A stretch of 11,016 nt of DNA from Candidatus Gastranaerophilales bacterium (lineage in GTDB: Bacteria; Cyanobacteriota; Vampirovibrionia; Gastranaerophilales; Gastranaerophilaceae): the NCBI GenBank assembly GCA_947625445.1, contig CANQOM010000043.1, positions 1 to 11,016 of the forward strand, read 5' to 3'. Positions 1-6,350 of the stretch are shown here, piece after piece. The position numbers were made by a program, and so were the translations under genes. Under the pieces are notes generated by a model. It saw only the letters and a list, made by a program, of their open reading frames with translations. It was not told the origin of the DNA and did not search any database. Every line of letters starts with the position of its first letter. Positions within the stretch are counted from its first letter, which is position 1.

Positions 1-786
1 AATAATATTAAAGAAGACGGAGTAAAATTTAAGGAACCTAAAACGGGGGATGAATATTATATAAATCCCGAAATATCAAGGGAAATTCAACAAGATTTAG
101 GTTCTGATATAGCAATGGCATTTGACCAGTGTGCACCTTATCCTTGTACTTATGAGTACGCAAAAGAAGCAATGGAAAGAACTCACAGATGGATGGAAAG
201 ATGTTTTAAAGCTCATACAAGAGAAGACCAAGCACTTTTCCCTATTGTTCAAGGTGCTTTTTATGATGATTTAAGAAAAGAAAGTGCAAATGTTATATCT
301 TCATATGATGCTGTGGGTTATGCAATAGGCGGAGTCAGCGTAGGAGAACCCGTCAAATTAAAAAATCATCTTGTTGAATATACTGCCCCTTTATTACCTG
401 AAAATAAACCCAGATATTTAATGGGAGTCGGAACTCCTATTGATTTATTAGAAGGTGTAAAAAGGGGTATTGATATGTTCGACTGTGTTCTTCCTACCAG
501 AAATGCCAGACATGGTACTTTTTTTACTTATCAAGGCAAGAAGATAATTAAAAATAAAGAGTTTGAAAAGGATTCATCTCCTTTGGATTCTCAATGTGAT
601 TGCTACACATGTCAAAATCATTCAAGAGCTTATATAAGACACTTGTACAGAATGGGTGAAGCTAATGCCGCTATTTTATTGTCTATTCATAATATAAGAT
701 TTTTAATAAAATTTATTCAGGACATGAGAGAAGCCATTCTTGAAGACAGATTTGAAGAATTTTATAACCAAAACCTTAATATATAG
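1..786 (+). CDS. tgt: Queuine/preQ1 tRNA-guanine transglycosylase, C-terminal part (5' end outside window)
   Basis: Tgt exchanges the wobble guanine 34 of GUN-anticodon tRNAs (Asp, Asn, His, Tyr) for the queuosine precursor preQ1, in the cytoplasm. The frame is open from base 1, so the first ATG at 115 is internal and about 261 residues are visible; the family is about 370-380 long, so roughly the first 110 are missing. Seen in order: the substrate-pocket motif FDQCAPYP, the GGVSVGEP loop that recognises the base, the nucleophile block MFDCVLPTRNARHG with its catalytic Asp, and the zinc site CDCYTC plus a His in SIHN. All key residues visible here are present, so the enzyme looks functional. 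One deviation is Gln where many bacterial Tgts have Glu in FDEC. The next gene is convergent on the other strand. The identification is firm. Confidence 0.97.
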   Translation, partial: NNIKEDGVKFKEPKTGDEYYINPEISREIQQDLGSDIAMAFDQCAPYPCTYEYAKEAMERTHRWMERCFKAHTREDQALFPIVQGAFYDDLRKESANVISSYDAVGYAIGGVSVGEPVKLKNHLVEYTAPLLPENKPRYLMGVGTPIDLLEGVKRGIDMFDCVLPTRNARHGTFFTYQGKKIIKNKEFEKDSSPLDSQCDCYTCQNHSRAYIRHLYRMGEANAAILLSIHNIRFLIKFIQDMREAILEDRFEEFYNQNLNI

Positions 787-787
787 A

Positions 788-850
788 GATACTCTATTGT
801 CCGAGTATATTTTTAAGTTCGCCTTGAGTAGTGTAAGATTATTCACACTA
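788..850 (+). terminator. Two small hairpins after tgt, possible weak terminator
   Basis: Just after the tgt stop, ATACTC (789-794) pairs with GAGTAT (803-808) across an 8-base loop and is followed by a T5 run (810-814). A second hairpin pairs TAGTGT (829-834) with ACACTA (845-850), followed by an AT-rich stretch. The first has the layout of a weak Rho-independent terminator for tgt. Neither has a good T-run on the other strand, so the convergent cassette has no clear terminator here. Confidence 0.45.
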
Positions 851-870
851 TATTTATTTAAACTGATTTT

Positions 871-1779
871 TTACATTCCTATATTTTGTTCTATTTTAAG
901 GGTATCAATCAGATTAAAAATAATATATAATTGCTGAACTAATTCTCTTATCGGATTTATATTTTTGAATGATTGATTTATTGGAATATCAAACCAGTCT
1001 TTATTGGTACTAAAAAATATATTTACACTTTGATTTTCAAAAGACAGAATTATTTCATTTAAAAATCTTTGATGTGAGAGTTCAAGAAGTCTTTCCATAA
1101 AAGCGGTTGTAATTAAATATCTGGCTTCAATTTGATCAGTAGAATATACATTATATTTTTGTTCAAACTCAACGGATTCAAGATTTACTCTATATTTTTC
1201 AAATTTTGATTTTCCTTTTTTGGAAATAATTGTAATGCCTTTAAATTCTTTGAAAGAAGGAGCTTTAATAAAAATACCTCTGCTTGAAGATTCACTTCTT
1301 ATTTCTGCAATTTCCAGAAATATATCATTGTACATTCCGTTAAATCTGTCGTCTATATGATTAAATAACTCATTTTTTAACAGAGTTAAATTGTTAATAT
1401 AATTATGGAGAAATAATGAATTATTCTTATTATTCTCTTCATAAAGGAAATTGCCAAAATAATTTAAAATTGATTTAAAAATAATATTTTTAGTTTTATT
1501 ATAAAAAAGTGATATTTCACAACTTGAAATTAAATTTCCCATTATTAAAATAGATGCAACGAAAAACAAGGTAAAAAATATATTAATTAATATTTTTGTC
1601 CAGATTTGAAATATTAAAAAAATGATAGCTAAAATAGAGATAATTTTAAAAATAATTATTATATTATTAGATTTAATTCTTTGTTTTTCAATAATTTTAA
1701 ACTTATCCTCTAATTCTGAAAAAATTTCCATCAATTCTTTAGAATAAGTTTTTGAATATGTATGTTTGTTATTATTCAT
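871..1779 (-). CDS. DUF3137-type two-helix membrane protein, third copy
   Basis: A 302-residue membrane protein of unknown function. It has a charged N-terminal helix ending IEKQRIK, two hydrophobic segments (about residues 38-60 and 63-84) and a soluble domain. At residues 210-228 lies the DUF3137-type block with VYSTDQIEARYL and TTAFMERL, nearly the same as in the protein at 3421-4401; both also end in QNIG plus one residue. I chose the ATG at 1779 over the TTG at 1797: it follows a GCGGAAA stretch, and it forms ATGAATAA with the preceding stop, an 8-base overlap typical of translational coupling. Relative to the first copy it lacks about a dozen residues in the middle of the soluble domain. 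It is the last gene of the cassette and ends convergently with tgt. Family assignment is from motif memory. Confidence 0.82.
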   Translation of the reverse strand: MNNNKHTYSKTYSKELMEIFSELEDKFKIIEKQRIKSNNIIIIFKIISILAIIFLIFQIWTKILINIFFTLFFVASILIMGNLISSCEISLFYNKTKNIIFKSILNYFGNFLYEENNKNNSLFLHNYINNLTLLKNELFNHIDDRFNGMYNDIFLEIAEIRSESSSRGIFIKAPSFKEFKGITIISKKGKSKFEKYRVNLESVEFEQKYNVYSTDQIEARYLITTAFMERLLELSHQRFLNEIILSFENQSVNIFFSTNKDWFDIPINQSFKNINPIRELVQQLYIIFNLIDTLKIEQNIGM

Positions 1780-2737
1780 TATATTTTCCGCTCGCAATCT
1801 GGATTATATTTAAAGGAGTATTTATTTCGCTCATTAAATTTATATTGTTTAAATATTCATTTTTATCTGTTAAAGATTTTTTTATATTATATATATTATT
1901 TAAAGCATTGCCAAATGAAGTGCATGAATCTATTAGATTGATATAACCATTAGAAATTATAATTTTTGTACCGTGGTGTTCTATTAAAGTATTCACAAGT
2001 TGGGGAGTTATAATTTCGCTTAACATTGGTTCTTGTTTTGTTAAAAAGATTTCATATTTGCTATCAAACTTTGGGTTTCCAATTTGAATCAGATTTATAT
2101 TATGCGGAATACTTATATAATATTTAGGCAAAATATATATTTCGCCCTTGACAATTTTATTATATTTTAATCTGAATAAAAAAGTATAATATGTATATTC
2201 ATAGTTATTATCGTATCTGCTACCATATTGATATATTTTGTAAAAATTTATTTTTTCATTATTAATATAATAAGTATATTCTTCTTCATACTTGTTAAAG
2301 TCAAATTTTTTATAAATTATACTATTTTTGAAATAATCATCAAGTTTTTTCTTTTTCATTTTATTTACAAGTTTGCAGCTAAACTTTCCTAAAGGAGATG
2401 TATAGGTAGAAAAAGCGTAATTACAAATGTTTAATTTATATTTTTGATCAAATTTTGCAATAAAATGCATTATAAATGGGAAAAATATTATAAATGACAC
2501 AGAAAACAAAGGACCTATTGGGATATTGTTATAAAAACCGAATATAACTTGATATAAAATTCCCAAAGCAAAACCTAAAATAATTATAGTAAAGAATGAA
2601 TTTAAAATATTATATGATTTTAAAATTTTTAATCTTTCATTTTCAATATGATGCAAATCTTTACAAATGATTTTGTAATCATTTGTAAAGTCATTTGATA
2701 ATATTTTTTTAACAAATTCATTTGAATTGTTAATCAT
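1772..2737 (-). CDS. Divergent DUF3137-like two-helix membrane protein
   Basis: A 321-residue membrane protein, function unknown. The plan matches its neighbours: a charged helix ending IENERLKI, two membrane segments (about residues 43-66 and 74-95), then a soluble domain rich in Tyr and Asn. The segment PKFDSKYEIFLTKQEPML (about 222-239) followed by ITPQLVNTLIEH lines up with the DUF3137 block of the other two (FDVYSLDQVEARYLI..FM.RL), and NGYINLI lines up with EGYVNIA. It has lost the EARYL core, so I call it a diverged paralog by inference. The start at 2737 has ACAGG 8 bases upstream and lies 17 bases after the lemA stop; the 3' end overlaps the next gene. A strong hairpin lies within codons 14-28. 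Confidence 0.75.
   Translation of the reverse strand: MINNSNEFVKKILSNDFTNDYKIICKDLHHIENERLKILKSYNILNSFFTIIILGFALGILYQVIFGFYNNIPIGPLFSVSFIIFFPFIMHFIAKFDQKYKLNICNYAFSTYTSPLGKFSCKLVNKMKKKKLDDYFKNSIIYKKFDFNKYEEEYTYYINNEKINFYKIYQYGSRYDNNYEYTYYTFLFRLKYNKIVKGEIYILPKYYISIPHNINLIQIGNPKFDSKYEIFLTKQEPMLSEIITPQLVNTLIEHHGTKIIISNGYINLIDSCTSFGNALNNIYNIKKSLTDKNEYLNNINLMSEINTPLNIIQIASGKYNE
2654..2697 (-). repeat. Strong hairpin inside the 5' coding region of the third cassette gene
   Basis: CTTTACAAATGATT (2659-2672) and AATCATTTGTAAAG (2677-2690) are perfect 14-base complements around a TTGT loop. CAAAT (2654-2658) and ATTTG (2693-2697) add five more pairs across a two-base bulge. In the message it starts 40 bases after the start codon. 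It has no T-run after it, so it is not a terminator. It could be an mRNA structure affecting translation, or an inserted palindromic element. Confidence 0.85.
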
Positions 2738-2754
2738 TAGACAAACCTGTCAAG

Positions 2755-3330
2755 CTATTTAAGATAATTGGCTGCATTAATAGGAGCTTTAGCTGCCTCT
2801 TCAGTTTCAAAGTAGCTGAATGAAGAAGTTTGTCCTGCAAAAGAGGCAAACAAATTTCCCGGGAATATTTCTATAACATTTTTAAGTTGAGTTAAAGCAG
2901 AATTATAGAATCTTCTTGCGGCAGAAATATGTTCCTCTACTTCATTATATGTTGCCATTGCTTGAACCATAGTTGCATCTGATTTTAAAGTAGGGTAATT
3001 TTCAACATTAACCATTAAAGCTCTTAATTGTGCATCGAGTTTTGCTTCTGCTTCAAATTTAGCTTTTGTACCTGATTGAGCATTTATTGCTTTTGTTCTC
3101 AATTCAGTAATTTGATTAAACAACTCTGTTTCATGTTCCATAAATTTTTGAGCAATAGTTAAAATATTCGGAATTAAATCATAACGTTTTCTTAATTGAA
3201 CATCTATGCTTGAAAGAGCTTCAAGAACAGAGTTTTTACTTTTTATTACTTTTACGTATAAGCCATATATTGAGAATAAAATAACTAATACAATAACTGA
3301 ACTGACAATTAAATATAATGAATTTTCCAT
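2755..3330 (-). CDS. lemA: LemA family membrane protein
   Basis: LemA proteins are widespread, with one N-terminal membrane helix and a long helical domain usually placed outside the cytoplasmic membrane; their biochemical role is not settled. The 191 residues match the usual length. Seen: a membrane helix at about residues 5-27, the family signature QLRKRYDLIPNIL and FMEHE (about 46-68), a long helical region, and the C-terminal signature EIFPGNLFASF followed by YFE. The ATG at 3330 has AGAGGA at a good distance upstream. It lies between DUF3137-type genes on the same strand, 90 bases after the first and 17 before the next. From memory, LemA is often found beside DUF3137 proteins, which supports both calls. 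None of the other partners I associate with LemA (TPM-domain protein, HtpX) is present here. Confidence 0.96.
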   Translation of the reverse strand: MENSLYLIVSSVIVLVILFSIYGLYVKVIKSKNSVLEALSSIDVQLRKRYDLIPNILTIAQKFMEHETELFNQITELRTKAINAQSGTKAKFEAEAKLDAQLRALMVNVENYPTLKSDATMVQAMATYNEVEEHISAARRFYNSALTQLKNVIEIFPGNLFASFAGQTSSFSYFETEEAAKAPINAANYLK

Positions 3331-3356
3331 TTTGATTTCCTCTTAATTTACTTCAC

Positions 3357-3391
3357 AAAATATATAATACCATTTTTTAATTTTTTTTAAA
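3357..3391 (-). promoter_or_regulatory. Candidate promoter for lemA
   Basis: In the 90-base gap upstream of lemA, the - strand reads TGGTATTAT (3364-3372): an extended -10 with TATTAT one mismatch from consensus. A TTTAAA lies 16 bases upstream as a weak -35, inside A-rich DNA. The predicted start near 3357 leaves a short leader carrying the AGAGGA site. In DNA this AT-rich such matches arise by chance, so confidence is low. lemA may also be read from the upstream gene. Confidence 0.35.
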
Positions 3392-3420
3392 CCATATAAA
3401 AAGTTGATAAACATAAAAAA

Positions 3421-4401
3421 CTATAAACCAATATTTTGAGTTAATTTTAAATTATCTATTACATCTAAAATAGCCTGAAGTTCTTCTAAAATTTTTCTAT
3501 AATTTCTGATATCCGTAGCCTTTTGAAAAATTGAGACTTCAAACCAGTCTTTTTTCAAAAATGGAATGTTTAAACCTAAAGTTTGTTTTTTATTGTCAAT
3601 CGCTATATTTACATAACCTTCTTCAAATGATAAAGAGACTTCACCCATTTTCATTTTTACAATTTTTATTAATCTGGACATAAAAGCGGTAGTAATTAAG
3701 TATCTTGCTTCAACCTGATCCAATGAATAAACATCAAAATGCTTATTAAATTCAGGGTCTTCAAGTTTTACAATATTTTTAGAATCACCTATTTTTATTG
3801 CTTTAGGTTTTATTAAAGTCACAGTATTACTATTTTTAAGAAGCGGAACTTTAACTAATAAGCCTGAAAAAACAATTGTTTTTGAATAACTTTTTCTGCT
3901 TCTTTGTATTCTTGCAAGTTCTACTTCATATATATCAACTTGTAAATTATTATATTGCCCTACTATTCTGTCATCCACACTGCAAGAATCAAAAGGCGGG
4001 ATTAATTTTAATCTTTTAAAATAAGCCTTATCATCTTGATTCTTTTTTATTTCTTTAGGCACACATTTAAAATCACCCAAACAAGATAACAAAAGAGGCA
4101 TTATTTGTGATTTTGCTTTAGTCTTATATCTTTTTAATATGAAGTAACTTAAAGCTAAAGGTCCAGCAATAAAAAAAACAACGAAATTTATATCTATATT
4201 TACTGATTCACTATTATTTAAATAAAAGAAAAATAAAACTATAAATATTGGTATTGCTAAAAGGGACAGAAATGAATATGTAATATATCTGATTCTTTCT
4301 TTTTCGATTACTTTCAAATGTTCTTTTATTTCTTCAGTAAATACATTACGTAATTTATTTGCAAATGATTTTTTTTGTTTTTTATTGATTTCATTACTCA
4401 T
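3421..4401 (-). CDS. DUF3137-type two-helix membrane protein, first copy
   Basis: A 326-residue membrane protein of a family of unknown function. It starts with a Lys-rich helix ending IEKERIRY, followed by two membrane segments (about residues 39-61 and 70-90), then a soluble domain. The most telling block is at 222-241: FDVYSLDQVEARYLITTAFM, which I recognise as DUF3137-like; it is followed by a β-rich stretch (EVSLSFEEGYVNIAID) and a C-terminal helix. The frame opens at a TTG at 4416, but the ATG at 4401 has GGTGA 8 bases upstream and is preferred. It is the first gene of the cassette with lemA, and it is divergent from the TPR gene. A palindrome lies 39-53 bases upstream. Confidence 0.87.
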   Translation of the reverse strand: MSNEINKKQKKSFANKLRNVFTEEIKEHLKVIEKERIRYITYSFLSLLAIPIFIVLFFFYLNNSESVNIDINFVVFFIAGPLALSYFILKRYKTKAKSQIMPLLLSCLGDFKCVPKEIKKNQDDKAYFKRLKLIPPFDSCSVDDRIVGQYNNLQVDIYEVELARIQRSRKSYSKTIVFSGLLVKVPLLKNSNTVTLIKPKAIKIGDSKNIVKLEDPEFNKHFDVYSLDQVEARYLITTAFMSRLIKIVKMKMGEVSLSFEEGYVNIAIDNKKQTLGLNIPFLKKDWFEVSIFQKATDIRNYRKILEELQAILDVIDNLKLTQNIGL

Positions 4402-4439
4402 AATTATTTTCACCAACCTATCTTATACTTACTTAACAC

Positions 4440-4454
4440 ATAGCCTTAGGCTAT
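4440..4454. promoter_or_regulatory. 15-bp palindrome in the divergent intergenic region
   Basis: ATAGCCT (4440-4446) and AGGCTAT (4448-4454) are exact reverse complements around one central base, a relatively GC-rich island in very AT-rich DNA. It lies between the first cassette gene (ATG at 4401) and a TATAAT on the - strand (4467-4472). It would therefore fall just after the predicted transcription start, either as a repressor operator or as a hairpin in the leader. No T-run follows on either strand, so it is not a terminator. Confidence 0.55.
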
Positions 4455-4466
4455 CAAAAAGTATTT

Positions 4467-4472
4467 ATTATA
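4467..4472 (-). promoter_or_regulatory. Possible -10 box for the LemA/DUF3137 cassette
   Basis: The - strand reads TATAAT here, 66 bases before the ATG of the first cassette gene and just upstream of the palindrome. I see no recognisable -35 at the usual 16-18 base distance and no extended -10. The site is also nearly symmetrical, so it could serve the other strand. Only a weak promoter candidate. Confidence 0.3.
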
Positions 4473-4541
4473 ATTGATACAAATATACCACTTTTTTCAG
4501 ATTTAATCCATGAATTTACTATAAGTCCTGTGAATTTAATG

Positions 4542-4577
4542 TCGATAAAATTAATTCGGCATGCTATAATTATTTTT
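4542..4577 (+). promoter_or_regulatory. Candidate promoter for the TPR-polA operon, predicting a leaderless message
   Basis: TATAAT (4565-4570) is a perfect -10. TCGATA (4542-4547) matches four of six -35 bases at exactly 17 bases spacing. The expected transcription start is about seven bases after the -10, at or next to the ATG at 4578, and no Shine-Dalgarno sequence precedes that ATG. The three facts agree with a leaderless transcript. Confidence 0.5.
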
Positions 4578-6350
4578 ATGGAAAAAGATAGTGTAATAAA
4601 GTTAATAAACAAAAAAGAATATAAACAAGCTAAAGAAAAAATAGAAGAGATTTTTCAAGAAAATCATGATGATATTGAATTAGAAAAATTGTTGGGTTTA
4701 TGCAACGTCAATCTTGACTTGTATGAAGAGGCCTTTAAAAACTTTTCAAATGTCTTGGCTCAGGATAATGATAATACTGTAGCATTATATTATTTATCCG
4801 TAATATATATGGAACGTAATGAATTTTCCAAGGCAAAAGAATTATTGGAAAGGCTTATAAAACTTAGAGAAGATTATCTTGATGCATATAAGAGTTTAAG
4901 TATTGTATACATTAAGTTAAAACAATTTGATAATGTATTGAAGCTTGAAGAAAAGATGAAAGTGCTTGGGAATGAGGATTCTCAAGTTTATGATATACTT
5001 ACATCTGCTTCAAATGAGCTTAAAAGATATGATTTATCTGTATCATATATGACAGAAGCCATAAAATATTCACCTGAGAATCCTAAATATTATAATAAAT
5101 TAGGGTTGGCATATTTTTCATCAGGAAATACTGAAAAAGCAATAGAAATGTATTTAAAATCGTTGGAATATGATTCAGAGGCTCAGTCAGTACTATATAA
5201 TATCGGAGTGGCATACTGTGCAAAAGAAGATTTTATAACTGCTCAAAAGTATTTAAAAAAAGCTTATGACAAGGAGAAAAAACCTCAATATTTAAGTATA
5301 TATTCGGTTGCCGCACTAAAATCAGGACATTATAAAGACGCTATAGAATGTTATTTACAATTAATTGAAAAAGATAAAAATAATGATAATTTAAAATACA
5401 ATCTTGCGTGTGCATATGAGGGAGATTTACAATACGATAAAGCAATAGAAATAATTGAGGAATTGTTAAGTTTTAATATTAATTCACTTTCGTTAAAACT
5501 TCACTTGGCATCTTTATATGCCAATACAAATAATTCTGAAGCTGCAAAAATACTCTACTCTGAGTTAATAACAAGGGGTGTAAATAATATAAGTGTACTT
5601 TATGATTATTCTGTATTGTGTGCAAAAACAAATGAAACGGATAAAGCAGAGGAATTATTAAAAAAAATAATATCGTTAAATCCTGAATATGCAATGGCTT
5701 ATAAGGACTTAGCAATAATATATCTATCTAGAAATTTCTATGACAGGGCATTGGATTATTTTATGCAAGCATATAAATTAGCACCTGACAATATTTATAT
5801 AATTTTTGAATATGCCAATTATTTTCATATGATGTCAGATTTTGAGCAAGCGAAAAAATTGTATTCAAAATTGTTAAAACAGGAAAATATTCCGGTATTT
5901 ATGACAGTTAGGATTGCAGTAAACTATATTTCAATGAATATGATGTCAAAAGCAAAAGAGTTATTAACAGAAGCAATAAAAAAAGAACCGCAAGACTTAA
6001 ATATATTATTCCACTTATCACAAGTGTATATAAGTGAAGGGAATTTAGAAAATGCAAAGCAATTATTAGAAGATGCTTATACTCTAATGCCTCAAACAGA
6101 AGTTGCTAATTTACTTGCATCTGTATATCATAAATTGAAAATGTATACAGATGCATTTGTATTATACAGTTTGGTTAATATTGCAAGTCCGAATAATCCT
6201 TCAGTTCTGTATTCAATGGCAGATTGTAAATATGCTTTGGGAGATTATTTAAGTGCAAAGGAATATTTGGAAATGGTTTTAAATATTTACCCTGAGCATG
6301 AAGAAGCAAAAGAACTAATGGAAAAAATAAAAGGGAATTATGCAGGATAA
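4578..6350 (+). CDS. Tetratricopeptide-repeat protein built almost wholly of TPRs
   Basis: A 590-residue protein made of about 16 consecutive TPR units of 33-34 residues plus an N-terminal half unit, with the usual Leu/Tyr, Ala and Pro positions (for example YYNKLGLAYFSSGNTEKAIE). TPR solenoids act as scaffolds for protein-protein contacts; no enzymatic domain, signal peptide or membrane segment is visible, so it is probably cytoplasmic. The frame opens with a GTG at 4530, but the candidate promoter overlaps that stretch and the repeats begin after the ATG at 4578, so I use the ATG; no Shine-Dalgarno site precedes it. The last 11 bases overlap polA, which implies shared transcription and coupling. 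Its partner and role cannot be named from the sequence. Confidence 0.92.
   Translation: MEKDSVIKLINKKEYKQAKEKIEEIFQENHDDIELEKLLGLCNVNLDLYEEAFKNFSNVLAQDNDNTVALYYLSVIYMERNEFSKAKELLERLIKLREDYLDAYKSLSIVYIKLKQFDNVLKLEEKMKVLGNEDSQVYDILTSASNELKRYDLSVSYMTEAIKYSPENPKYYNKLGLAYFSSGNTEKAIEMYLKSLEYDSEAQSVLYNIGVAYCAKEDFITAQKYLKKAYDKEKKPQYLSIYSVAALKSGHYKDAIECYLQLIEKDKNNDNLKYNLACAYEGDLQYDKAIEIIEELLSFNINSLSLKLHLASLYANTNNSEAAKILYSELITRGVNNISVLYDYSVLCAKTNETDKAEELLKKIISLNPEYAMAYKDLAIIYLSRNFYDRALDYFMQAYKLAPDNIYIIFEYANYFHMMSDFEQAKKLYSKLLKQENIPVFMTVRIAVNYISMNMMSKAKELLTEAIKKEPQDLNILFHLSQVYISEGNLENAKQLLEDAYTLMPQTEVANLLASVYHKLKMYTDAFVLYSLVNIASPNNPSVLYSMADCKYALGDYLSAKEYLEMVLNIYPEHEEAKELMEKIKGNYAG

Noticed and set aside
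740..937. ORF of 65 codons on the + strand overlapping the end of tgt
   Set aside because: It overlaps tgt and the 3' end of the cassette, has no ribosome-binding site, and is hydrophobic low-complexity sequence of the type AT-rich DNA gives by chance.
1570..1620. 9-base inverted repeat TTAATATTT/AAATATTAA in the third DUF3137-type gene
   Set aside because: Pure A/T arms with a 13-base loop, expected by chance in DNA of this composition.
1752..1946. ORF of 64 codons on the + strand
   Set aside because: Antisense to two well-supported membrane protein genes; its hydrophobic product mirrors their coding sequence.
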